Part shown: positions 8,986 through 17,955 of the stretch, piece by piece | Numbering within the stretch: the stretch's first letter is position 1 | How the letters are laid out: each line of letters starts with the position of its first letter | From: Owenia fusiformis | Lineage: Eukaryota > Annelida > Polychaeta > Sabellida > Oweniidae | Reading direction: 5' to 3' | Assembly: GCA_903813345.2 (NCBI GenBank) | Contig: CAIIXF020000040.1 | Span: 1 to 45,890 of the forward strand | DNA length: 45,890 bases | Translations under genes and position numbers: made by a program | Notes under the pieces: model-generated | Told to the model about the DNA's origin: nothing | The model's input: only the letters and a program-made list of their open reading frames with translations | The model's database searches: none

Positions 8986-9177
8986 ATGGCTCGATCTGTG
9001 AGAAGTTTTCAACAATGGTCTGACCTTTTGGAACCATCCCCTGACAACAGAGTTTGTTCTCTTCATTTTCAAGATGGCAAGCCAACAGACTTCAACCCTC
9101 TTCTAACACTTCAATTTAGATCGAAAGTGAAACATGAATCTGAGTCCCAACATACCCAGAGAAGAGAAGACAGTTGA
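8986..9177 (+). pseudogene. THAP zinc-finger remnant
   Basis: Encodes RVCSLHFQDGKPTDFNPL, the second half of a THAP DNA-binding domain: the C-S-x-H-F zinc ligands and the GKPT-x-NP pattern. The N-terminal C-x2-4-C pair is not visible in this frame, so the domain is incomplete. THAP domains are the DNA-binding modules of P elements and several PIF/Harbinger-related systems, and a DDE_Tnp_4 fragment lies in element F at 35903. The C-terminus is charged (KVKHESESQHTQRRED). Copy 2 is cut by the window end. Confidence 0.6.
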
Positions 9178-9407
9178 TATTTGGAGAATCAAATGACCAA
9201 CCCTTGCCACCCACAAATTCGACGGAACAAGATTATACCTCCTCGCCACCATCTGTACCAAAAACTGAACAAGATGACCCAAAGGTGTTGCCTAACTTGT
9301 CAAGACCCTTGGGAAGTCCAGGGCTGGTAATAACAAATAACAGGCTTGCCAGATTGAACTTCCAGAATATAGTTCCTAGTATTATCAGGCTTAATAACAT
9401 TATTTAG
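9174..9407 (+). CDS. Continuation ORF after THAP remnant
   Basis: Overlaps the end of the THAP frame by four bases in another frame. Encodes a Pro/Ser/Thr/Glu-rich linker (TNSTEQDYTSSPPSVPK) then a hydrophobic tail. It may be the same protein after a frameshift. No family recognised. The end repeat is cut by the window edge just before it. Confidence 0.2.
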   Translation: MIFGESNDQPLPPTNSTEQDYTSSPPSVPKTEQDDPKVLPNLSRPLGSPGLVITNNRLARLNFQNIVPSIIRLNNII

Positions 9408-9988
9408 ATGTCTTCATGTAATCACTTTGTATAAAACATGCTCAATTTGAGTAAATTCTTCTCACAATTTGAATTAAATGAACAGCTAATTTTCAGGATA
9501 GGGAATTGGGAATGATTATATTTCTAACAGAAGTGGAAAGTACTGCATATACAAATTGGTTAAATGAATGTGCCTGGAGAGATTTTAATAAATAGGCACA
9601 ACACATACAACAATGTACTATACAGGTGATGACCTCGCGTGTTGAATTACGTTGGGTATAAAATAGTGTACCCTCTAAAGTCTGGGTGGGTGTCATATTA
9701 GTCGTTTCTGATCTTGTTTAGTTGTTTTCTTCTGATTTTTTCTATAAAAGTTGTGGCATTGTGTTTTGATTTCTGTCATGTTTTCTATCACCTAGACATG
9801 TTTGTCTCTATAATGGCAAACTTTTACCAATAAGTTTTATACGAGGATGTAGAAATTTGTTTCTGAAAGGGTAACATTTGAAATAATACAATAAAAACGT
9901 CAAGGGAAATATGTTCATAATTTTTGTAATTACCTGCACAATGTTTAAATTCAATATCAAAACACTTTATATATTGTATTTTAAACAG
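9408..9988. other. Unassigned stretch
   Basis: AT-rich, with no supported feature except an acceptor-like TTTTAAACAG at its end. Confidence 0.4.
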
Positions 9989-10274
9989 AGAATCAAATCT
10001 AGCAGGCAAGCTTATCAAAGAATTGTATCAATTCTACAATATTTCTGGCTCATATCATTTAATTGTGTCGAGTATTAATGATCTCCCAGATAATGTTAAC
10101 TCCAAATGCAATATTGCCACTCACTTCACTTCATTCCTTTTGAAATCATTTTATGGCAACTTCACAACTTATACCCATGAGAAGTCAACAGAAACACTAA
10201 GGGATTCCTACCACTACCATGAGCCAACAATAGGCATAGACTTTTCAAGAAGATACAGATGGTACACATTATGA
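9989..10274 (+). CDS. Exon-like ORF, unidentified
   Basis: Open from the acceptor at 9987-9988 to TGA 10272-10274. It encodes RESNLAGKLIKELYQFYNIS and, later, HEKSTETLRDSYHYHEPTIG. A donor-like CAGATG|GTACAC lies at 10259. Mixed polar composition, no recognised family and no start codon, so it is probably an internal exon or a decayed one. Confidence 0.25.
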
Positions 10275-10445
10275 ACATGAATGAATATGAATATGTTCCT
10301 TATTAGTTGTACACCATTAGTAAAAACAAGATGCCAGGAACACACCCCCTTTACAAAATATGGTCATCCATAATAGAAGTTATAGGACCTTTGGATAAAT
10401 GGCCCTATGGTATGAGAAGGAAATTTTGGTCATTGGGACAGGGTG

Positions 10446-10583
10446 ATGGTAGCGGCCTTCGTTTATGTTAATGGATTAAACCCGGATATATTCCTTGATT
10501 GGAATAAGTTGATCATAAAAGATGAGAACAAAATTAATCACATGCAAAACCTATTGAGGAAGTATTTTCCTGAGAAAAACTAG
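10446..10583 (+). pseudogene. Fragment with 'VNGLNPDIFLDW' motif
   Basis: 45 codons from ATG 10446 to TAG. The product has VYVNGLNPDIFLDWNKLI, then a charged helix (KDENKINHMQNLLRKYF). A G-x-NP-x-hydrophobic-FLEW pattern is one I recall from multi-copy uncharacterised proteins of invertebrate genomes. Function unknown. It is too short to stand alone. Confidence 0.25.
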
Positions 10584-11923
10584 AAACTATGTTCATGGCA
10601 TGTCCTGAATAACAGATGTGAATATATTGATGGTACCCAGAAATTTAGGTATGTTTATTCAGTAAATGTGTCTTGTGATTTTCTCTATATTAAGACATGT
10701 TACATTTCACTTGCTTGATTTAATGGTGCCGGTTAATTATATTGATAAATAATAAAAATAGGGGGAGGGGGAATTAAAAATTCTTTATTTAGAGTCCAGT
10801 TTGGCAATTGTGCATACCATTAATTAATATAAGAAATTGTAATGATATTTTACTCCAGGTAATGAAGATTATAATGAAAATTGGACTTGATGCTGGAAAA
10901 TGACTTCAAGCTGATATATGGTGTGACGCTAATGGATATATCTTTATAAAACAATGAAACCCAATTTTCATTAAATGTAATCGTAAATATGATTATTTAG
11001 AAAAAAATAAAATGTGGTATATCATCTTATTATTTCATAATGTTTTGCAGGTATTAAACGTTATTGATTTCTTATGCCATCAGAACTAAGGGTAAAGCTT
11101 TGAAAAGGTCCATGTAAACTGGAAACAGGCTCCTATTGTATACTTTGATTTAGAAAACCAATTTAATAGCCTAATTAGTTATTTCTTATTATTTCTATAA
11201 CCAATATGATGACGTATATCAAAATATTTTTTGGGCACTTTAATCCTTTGAATATAATATTTTGGCGTTTTTTTTAGTGTATATTTGGCAAGTTTTATAT
11301 TCTTACACATTTGGTGGGAACATGCCTTTTGGAAATTTCGAAACAGAAAACAAAATGATGAAATAATATCGTTATAACATCAATTGTCTCCCTGGTATAA
11401 AATTGAATAAAAATAAAATGTATCAGTGTATTAAGCTTTAGTCTTGCTCAAAGACTGTATCCACTCATTGATGAGGTTGGAACTATTTGATATATCAATA
11501 CACCAGACATGCTTTCTTGTAGTGAGTTTTAGTTAGTAATACTTTTTATTTTATGCTTTTAAACCTTTATTAAGACAAGGATTTAAGTTTAGAAAAGTAT
11601 TTCTATACACAACAAGATAAAATCATGGAAACTGACTATTCAGGAAAAGCAGATATTCATAGGTGCCATAATGTCAACAATTATGTCAGTGTTGGTATTT
11701 TCTAACAACCCACTGGTGTCAGGACTGCAAAAGTCATTAGGCGTCCAACTTTGGCAACACGGATGTGATTCACAAGTATTTCGTGATATTCTCTATTATT
11801 GAGTCAAAAACACTAGTGGTGGCACTATTTTGATAATAATTATGCATAATTTCAGAAAATCATTAAAATTTTAACAGCAAACAAACATGTAGCAGCAAAG
11901 ATACAAAACAGTGGATATGTACT
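10584..11923. other. 1.3 kb without a supported gene
   Basis: AT-rich with short G-rich runs near 10760. Nothing supported on either strand. Confidence 0.5.
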
Positions 11924-11968
11924 TTGATAGTTAGTAGTATCTTATTATCACTTTATAAACATATATCC

Positions 11969-12270
11969 AAGCCAGATACAGGCTCCTGTTCAGACACATA
12001 CAAGCCAGATACAGGCTCCTGTACAGACACATACAAGCCAGATACAGGCTCCTGTTCAGACACATACAAGCCAGATACAGGCTCCTGTTCAGACACATAC
12101 AAGCCAGATGCAGGATCCTTCTCAGACACATACAAGCCAGATGCAGGCTCCTTCTCAGACACATACAAGCCAGATGCAGGCTCCTTCTCAAGACACATAC
12201 AAGCAAGATGCAGGCTCCTTCTCAGACACATACAAGCCAGATGCAGGCTCCTTCTCAGTCACATACAAGC
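11969..12270 (+). repeat. 33-bp tandem repeat, about 9 units
   Basis: Units such as AAGCCAGATACAGGCTCCTG plus 13 bases, spaced exactly 33 bp except one 34-bp unit near 12167-12200 with an extra A. One plus frame encodes KPDTGSCSDTY per unit until the 34-bp unit shifts it. Several frames on both strands are open as a result. The first four units carry TACAGGCTCCTG and the later ones TGCAGG(A/C)TCCTT, so the array has two subtypes. Confidence 0.95.
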
Positions 12271-12273
12271 CAG

Positions 12274-12394
12274 AAGGATGCTTTAACGCTGTTGGTGGGG
12301 ACACTTTCATTTGAAATCACTAACATGGCTGCCAATGAAGGAATAACCATTCTTGTTCGACCACCTCACACCACCCAATACCTGCAGCAACTGG
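12274..12394 (+). pseudogene. DDE_1-like transposase exon fragment
   Basis: Encodes LLVGTLSFEITNMAANEGI then ILVRPPHTTQYLQQLG. This matches the DDE_1 (pogo/Jerky-type) core LLVDGH...NGI.L..LPPHTTH.LQPLD, but the conserved Asp of VDGH and the final Asp of QPLD are not retained. A donor-like CTGG|GTAAGA ends it. The frame is continuous with the last 33-bp repeat units, which would make repeat and transposase pieces one exon. It is a different DDE_1 lineage from the one at 4282. Confidence 0.5.
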
Positions 12395-12467
12395 GTAAGA
12401 CATGCTTTTTTAAATATCAATATGCTTCTTACTATAAAATTACAAAACATTGAGTATTATGAATGTA

Positions 12468-13540
12468 CAGGGCGTTCAGTAAGTAAAGCTAATTTTGCTC
12501 TCAAACTTTTATTTCTTGTCTATCATCTTTCAAATTTTCAGTGGAGAAGCATCAGACACTTTTCTAACTATCCTGACAAAATGATCAAGATATAATGAAT
12601 AACAGCAAAATGGTGGTTGTCATAGTAACGCGAATACGGGTTCTGCGGAGCAATTTTATAAGTTCACAGCATAGTAGATTTTGTTAACGTTAGTTTCTGT
12701 CCTGTCTATGTTTCAACCATAGTTCTGTGGCTACTTCACATTTCTACTTTCAAGTTAGCATTCTAATTCATGTTCAAAGTAGTTGTGAATCAGATAATGT
12801 ACCCATCCTAGGCTGATATTGGTTAGTTCTGAGAGTTCCCTTACAGTTATAGTGCGGTCTTCATCTAACGATTGCCTCAAATGATTCATGTTAGCCTCTT
12901 TGGTTAGAAGTTTTGGCCTCCCTGACCTTGGCTCATCACTTGTTGTTTTTCTCGCCTTTTGGAATTTCTGATACCATTTGTAGATTGTGTACTTAGGCAC
13001 ACTGTCCCCATATGCTTTTTGGATATCCCTAATGGTATCCTGCTTGGATTTCCCTAGCAACACATTGTATCTGATGCTACTTCTCAATTGTTGTTTCATT
13101 TCATTGTTCATTTTGCTTCCATTGGCAATCCTGGCAGCCATGATTTTGATGATGTCATGGAGCAGTGTCTGATGGATCATTCTATCTGTTGTATCATCTG
13201 TCTGTGATGTCATAGACTACTGTTGCCATGGTATCATATTTGTGTATGTTGCTGTTATGTTTGTCGTGACTTTCAGCCATAGCAAACAAAGACATATGCA
13301 GCATTAATCTTAATCAATTTCATTGCATTATAACATTTTTATTAAAGTAAGAAATTGCTCCGCAGAACCCGTATTCACGTTACTATGACAACCATTGTTT
13401 TGCTATTATTCATCATATCTTATTTAATTTTTCAGGGTAGTTAGAAGAATGTCAAATGCTTCTTCACTGAAAATTTGAAAGATAAATGACAAAAAATAAA
13501 AGTTTGAGAGCAAAATTAGCTTTACTTACTGAACGCCCTG
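12468..13540. mobile_element. Mariner-like element, 1,073 bp, 189-bp TIRs
   Basis: Starts CAGGGCGTTCAGTAAGTAAA and ends with its inverse, flanked by TA at 12466-12467 and 13541-13542. The terminal inverted repeats span about 12468-12656 and 13352-13540 with a few mismatches, much longer than the roughly 30-bp TIRs of classical mariners. It encodes only the DNA-binding part of a transposase on the minus strand, so it is non-autonomous. Confidence 0.9.
12755..13213 (-). CDS. Mariner transposase N-terminal (HTH) protein, 152 codons
   Basis: ATG at 13213, stop at 12755, uninterrupted. It carries the paired helix-turn-helix DNA-binding region of mariner transposases (IRYNVLLGKSKQDTIRDI; TIYKWYQKFQKAR) with a basic GRP-type linker (SGRPKLLT) and a second HTH (VRELSELTNISLGWVHYLI). 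Full-length mariner proteins are about 340 residues with a DD34D catalytic domain. Here the frame ends right after the HTHs and catalytic sequence is absent between the stop and the TIR. An intact DNA-binding-only protein could act as a repressor of related transposases (inference), or the element may be an internal-deletion derivative. Confidence 0.8.
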   Translation of the reverse strand: MTSQTDDTTDRMIHQTLLHDIIKIMAARIANGSKMNNEMKQQLRSSIRYNVLLGKSKQDTIRDIQKAYGDSVPKYTIYKWYQKFQKARKTTSDEPRSGRPKLLTKEANMNHLRQSLDEDRTITVRELSELTNISLGWVHYLIHNYFEHELEC

Positions 13541-13622
13541 TAGTTTAAATTGATACACTGTACTTGTAGGAAACATGAGGTATATTTGAACCAAATATGA
13601 TAATGAGCTTCTCTACCTCCAG

Positions 13623-13693
13623 TGGAAGGACAACAACGTGGTCAGCATGCTCAGTACATTGAATTTACATGCTGATGAAATTGTGTTTGTGAG
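13623..13693 (+). CDS. Short exon, possibly piggyBac-like
   Basis: Bounded by CTACCTCCAG and GAG|GTAAGT, both strong. It encodes WKDNNVVSMLSTLN then HADEIVFV. The W-x-DN-x-x-V-x-x-LST pattern resembles the segment of piggyBac-type (DDE_Tnp_1_7) transposases before the last catalytic Asp. Only 23 codons, so this is tentative. Confidence 0.3.
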
Positions 13694-13897
13694 GTAAGTG
13701 CTTTTGTTTTTTGCCCAAATCACTTTGCCGTTTTCCATTTGAGTTGTCAGCATCTTTCTCGTGAGTCTGATTTGAGTCTATGATTTTTGGTAAGATTTGG
13801 CTTCAATTGATGTATCAATCTTTCAAATGTTTTAGTTATGTGGAGAGCAATCCTCGAAACTTGCGTTGCTATAGAGGATATGGGGGTATTGTCAGAC

Positions 13898-14307
13898 AAG
13901 GGGCATTGTCGTTCATCACAGAGAAATCCGAGGCATTGTCGGACACTTTACAAATATTGATATATCGGTAAAACGAGGTCCCTTACCTTAAATAAATAAA
14001 AAACAAAGAAGTGTAAAATTTAAGAATATTTTCTGCTTCAAATGTTGTTGCCATACATATTCGAGAATGACGCAATTTCGCGCAAAATTTACATCACTTC
14101 CGGGTCAACAAAATTTTGAAAAGTTTTTCAGGTAAAGCAAATTCATTTTTTATTATAAATTGACCTCTTTTAAGACATATCGATGCACATTTCACGATTA
14201 TACTGTAGCACACATACTCAAGACAGTTTTGAATACCATAACTTAGATTATTAAACGCTAAAATGGATGAAATTCACATTTAAAACGACTGTCCGACAAT
14301 GCCCCTT
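13898..14307. mobile_element. MITE-like element, 14-bp TIRs
   Basis: AAGGGGCATTGTCG at 13898-13911 is a perfect inverse of 14294-14307. A second inner motif, GCATTGTCGGACA at 13932-13944, also pairs with the right end. No coding capacity. A clear target-site duplication was not found. Confidence 0.45.
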
Positions 14308-14856
14308 TCTTTTACATAAACGGTTGAAAGATTTAAATCTCATTTCCCCATTTTACACTGTGAATGTGAATGAATTGGATTAGTTGAAAGTGTGTTGTTT
14401 TTCAATTTAGAAAAAATCTAGTATGTTTTTTTTCTTACAGGTGTTAATTTCTTTGAATTTAACTAGTGACTCACCCCCCCCCCTCCCCTCTACCCCCCCC
14501 CCCCAGCTACCCTAATCTCACTTCCCCCTATCAGAAATGTATACTTTTCAGATTGCTCATCTAATTTACCATAACTTTTCTAGGCTTTTCTCTAGATAGT
14601 TGAACTGTAAGTATAAAATATGAATAACTGATTAATAATTGCATCAGGTTGAAAATTGAACATGGAAAAATAAATTAAATCAAGACAAAATTTTCAACCT
14701 ATTCATAGTTATAGTAAAAATATAGTGAATATTCTGAAAATCATTATTATTAAATTATTGTTTTACTTAATTATATTACAATTGAACAAGTGTAACATGG
14801 ATTTTAAATGAAATGGATATTTCTTTAATTCCATGCTATTTTCTGACAATGTGTAG
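14308..14856. other. Unassigned stretch with C-rich run
   Basis: Contains a polypyrimidine/C-rich tract at about 14474-14515 and otherwise AT-rich sequence. No exon seen. Confidence 0.5.
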
Positions 14857-15003
14857 GTGAGATACAATGCTGTTAGGTGCAACTATGGAATCGGCATGTT
14901 AGACAATTGGAAGATCGATCTTCTGGATTTCCACAAAGAACATCATACCACATACTTTGACATTGCTGTCCAATTTCTTGCATGTATATTATGTGCTAGA
15001 TAA
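14857..15003 (+). pseudogene. Exon-like fragment 'RYNAVRCNYGIGMLDNWK'
   Basis: Follows an acceptor-like CAATGTGTAG and is open to TAA 15001-15003. Encodes VRYNAVRCNYGIGMLDNWK then LLDFHKEHHTTYF. The composition and spacing look like a genuine conserved domain, perhaps from one of the DUF6589-like repetitive protein families, but I cannot confirm this. No donor is obvious before the stop. Confidence 0.3.
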
Positions 15004-15570
15004 TGATATGCAGGGTGATCATTACGTTTTGGGAATTGGTCTGCCATTTCAAGATTAATTATCTTGTACAATTGGAATTCTATACGACATTTTTTAAATA
15101 TGTTTGGAACTAAAAGCATCAATTCAAATGAACATGTCAGGAGTCTTGGCTATTGTCATGTCATGTCATGAAAAACAAAATGATATTATCAAGCAGAGAG
15201 CAAATAGGGATGCCATAGCAGCGTATAGACAGACATGTGAGAATAAACCAGAGGTCCAAATAAAGATATGTTAGGCTTTAAAAACCATGATCTAACATGA
15301 AAAGAAACAATGTCTAACATCCCCCTCCCCCCTCCAATCGAGAACCAATATCACAATCCAGGACCAGAACACCAAGGGACATTTCATTCATACTGAAGTC
15401 ATTACAATACATGTTGAAGAAAAATTGAAAAAATGGTAGTTAATACTCATAACATCAAAAATAGTTGTTGATACTAGTACTCATAAAATAAAGAGTATTC
15501 AGTCTCAAATAGTTTTTAGAAAACATAAGCCACATTGGCTAATAACTTTTTCAACTTATCTAGACCCCAG
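15004..15570. other. Unassigned stretch
   Basis: No supported feature. A short TGTCATGTCATGTCATG repeat occurs near 15155 and a C-rich run near 15320. Confidence 0.5.
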
Positions 15571-15940
15571 TTATTTTGCCTATAATTAACAATAATGCCA
15601 CCATACATACAGTTAATGTTTATAAGTAATACGAGCTTCAAACACCTATACAGCTTACTAGAGAGCAAAAGCTGATATAGATGGATCAGATTTGCAGCGT
15701 TTCATGCCTAGAGATTCAGATTCGGACTAAACCTCTTAAAATATAGTTCAGTGATAAGATATTGACTTAGATAGGTGATTTTGGATAATATTATATCAAT
15801 TGGATGACATCACTTTTCTACTCATGTTAAAATTAATGCTAAACATATGTCTACAAATATCAAATGTTTTATTATAAATATCAAATGTTGTATCGTATAA
15901 CCATACAATGTCATACATTGGTTAACATCGCGTTTGCAAT
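15571..15940. repeat. Dispersed repeat G, copy 2
   Basis: Diverged copy of 5867-6220. It carries about 30 additional bases (around 15878-15910) that partly duplicate the neighbouring ATATCAAATGTT motif. It is more diverged than the end-repeat copies are from each other, so it is an older duplication. Confidence 0.85.
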
Positions 15941-16048
15941 TCATTCAAAGATCATCCATGTCATCCATAAGGTGACAGCAACATTTTACACATGACAAAG
16001 GCTTTTTCCATCTTGAGAGATTATATTACCATTAGAATTTTGTTTTAG

Positions 16049-16157
16049 TTTTGAAGATGATAGCCAGCCTCCTCAAGTACAACTAAATGAACAAGCACCC
16101 CAGATTGATGGTGAACATGATGAAGATGGTGATGAAGTTCAGGATGGACAACAACAG
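16049..16157 (+). CDS. Acidic exon with clean splice sites
   Basis: Acceptor TTTTGTTTTAG, donor CAACAG|GTACAT, open throughout (109 nt). Encodes an acidic, Gln-rich segment, FEDDSQPPQVQLNEQAPQ followed by HDEDGDEVQDGQQQ. It lies 108 bp after repeat G, the position that in copy 1 is occupied by the VNTR exon. Likely a linker in a larger protein. No domain. Confidence 0.35.
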
Positions 16158-16621
16158 GTACATAATGGATATAACCTTTGTCCTCCATTGGCGACACTGT
16201 AATAAAACAAGTTCAAAAAATGAAAAGAAACCTGGTAATCCTGTATATTGATTCATCTTATAATAGAGAGGTGTCACCCAAATGAAAAAATTGTCCAACA
16301 TTTTTAATAACAAGATTTAAAAATAGGCTGACAGGACTATCCTTATACACATGATCTCCATTTATCCCATTTTGTGTCTTCATATGCACACACCACTTTC
16401 TCATCAAAATAGAAACATTTGATGCCATAAAATTATTGGATACATGAGTTAAGAGCACTCTCGGACCACCTTTAACGAGGCTATTGATCTGAAGAGAAAA
16501 GTGGTGTAGGGAATATTAATTACGTCCAGTGGATAAGATAAAGTTCCATTAGTGTTTGTGCAGAGTCTATTGATGCAACATCGGTTTTAGGAAACTATTT
16601 CAAAAGCAGTAGTAACCAAAT
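16158..16621. other. Unassigned stretch
   Basis: No supported exon on either strand. Open frames here lack motifs and splice context. Confidence 0.4.
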
Positions 16622-16792
16622 ATGTCAGACATTCGAAGTAAGTTCTTGGATGCATTTAACAAGAATAAGGCTAACTTCAATATGAGCGTTATAGTGTTGA
16701 AGGATGACCAGCTGAAAATAGCTTATCAATGTTACAACAAGAAGGATACCATTGCCTTCCTACAAGTTATGGAAAAACTATGTGCCCTTTAG
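16622..16792 (+). pseudogene. RecQ-like helicase N-terminal fragment with frameshift
   Basis: ATG 16622 opens 56 codons. VIVLKDDQLKIAYQ then NKKDTIAFL matches the Q-motif-like and pre-Walker A region of RecQ-family DNA helicases. The expected Walker A (LPTGYGKT-type) follows in the next frame as TSYGKTM, and the original frame runs to TAG within 25 bases, so a small indel disrupts it. The Ser in place of Gly is a further change. RecQ-like genes are often multiplied in marine invertebrate genomes. This copy has no helicase motifs beyond I. Confidence 0.5.
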
Positions 16793-17011
16793 CACAATAG
16801 CCAGACAATGTAGTACCAGAAGTCACAGACTGGACAGACAAACCAGAACCCACAACAGAGCAACTGGTACTGGTGATGGACATACAGTTGTAGCTACCAT
16901 ATTAGGAGAGAAATGATCTGGCCAGGAATGTTCCTTTAAATATGCGCCAATTCTCTTCAAAATTTAACATAATGTACTTAGTTTTTTTACTTAGCTTCTT
17001 TTTTATTCCAG
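16793..17011. other. Residual open frames after helicase fragment
   Basis: One frame reads RQCSTRSHRLDRQTRTHNRA and TGTGDGHTVVATILGE before a stop at about 16916. Possibly coding debris, not assignable. Confidence 0.2.
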
Positions 17012-17296
17012 TTGACAAGAGCACTCCAACGTGTGACACCAGAGTCCAGGGCTTGGGTCTTGAGAGTGGCTCTGGAAAAGGGGATTGAGGCAGCCCTGGC
17101 TCTGGAAAAGGGGATTGAGGCAGCCCTGGCTCTGGAAAAGGGGATTGAGGCAGCCCTGGCTCTGATGACGTCCTCGGTCAAACAGGACACCAAGTCAAAA
17201 GAGGCATCAATGAAATTGAAATCCATGCTGCCGTCTCTATCATTACCAATGGGAAGGAACAAGAAGAACATGTATATAAGACATGATAAGACATGA
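17012..17296 (+). CDS. Exon with ALEKGIEAAL repeats
   Basis: Begins directly after the acceptor TTTTTTATTCCAG and is open for about 94 codons. LTRALQRVTPESRAWVLRV is followed by three perfect 10-residue repeats, ALEKGIEAAL, and then a basic Ser/Lys/Met-rich tail. The repeats would form an amphipathic Ala/Leu helix. The acceptor quality and the perfect 30-bp period in frame argue for a real exon that recently expanded. Family unknown. Confidence 0.4.
   Translation: MTRALQRVTPESRAWVLRVALEKGIEAALALEKGIEAALALEKGIEAALALMTSSVKQDTKSKEASMKLKSMLPSLSLPMGRNKKNMYIRHDKT
17071..17160 (+). repeat. 30-bp perfect tandem repeat x3
   Basis: Three identical 30-bp units (TCTGGAAAAGGGGATTGAGG plus CAGCCCTGGC), GC-richer than the surroundings and in frame with the ORF. 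Confidence 0.97.
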
Positions 17297-17955
17297 TAAG
17301 ACATGCTACTTGAATTTATTCTTATGACTCCAAATTTTCCCATTTTTCATTCTCCAGAGATATAATATCCAGTTTCTTGATGGGGTTCTGAGTTTTATAT
17401 CTATCAAATACACAAGTTCTTGTGAATCCTATACTATTCTATTGTGTCCATCCTATCTCCTCAATCCTACCCCCTCCATCCAATTTGTATGATCACCAGG
17501 CGTGGGAGTGTTTCAAAGTGACTGGACAAATTTGTTCAGGCACAAAAATGCTTATATTCCACACATGTACTTATTTTTATAATTATTTTATAAACATTCC
17601 ACAAAGACTGTCCTTTTGTGGTGCCATTTCAAGCCTCCAAACATGGTAGAAATGGCCTCCAAACACCATAGGAAAGCTGAGTGTCAGCTTTCATGATCTA
17701 ACCTCCATTTGAATTTTCACTGAATACACAATTAGATATTAACCTTTCATCAACATACACAGTAGGAAAGATTGGTTTCTGGTGGCCATTTTGAATTTTT
17801 TTCATGGATCTTGTCATCTCAATTTGAGAAAAACAACTCCTCGGAGCTTCTCAAAATCTGCACATATGATAGAGGATATCAAGTTCTACAGTGTAACATA
17901 TTTGGATAAGATGCAGGGATGCGTATGATGTAAATGGATTTTGACAGACACAAAA
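17297..17955. other. Unassigned stretch
   Basis: Short direct repeat ACATGATAAG x3 near 17279-17303. Otherwise nothing supported. Confidence 0.5.

Larger units (their letters stand above)
1..9165. repeat. 36.7-kb-spaced direct repeat, copy 1
   Basis: This stretch recurs at 36726-45890 with an offset of 36,725 bases. Comparing the two copies by eye shows about a dozen differences. Examples are single-base changes near 62, 115, 3186, 4893, 5372, 7036 and 8198, one T fewer in a poly-T run near 3050, and one extra A near 4926 in copy 2. Both ends of the match are set by the window limits, so the true repeat may be longer. It could be a tandem segmental duplication, a circular molecule read past its start, or two haplotypes joined in assembly. 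Confidence 0.97.

Noticed and set aside
11931-12231. Minus-strand Cys/Leu-rich frames across the 33-bp repeat
   Set aside because: Same repeat-period effect, with no splice sites, start context or homology.
12987-13172. Plus-strand hydrophobic frame inside the mariner element
   Set aside because: It is the antisense shadow of the HTH-coding frame, which has clear homology.
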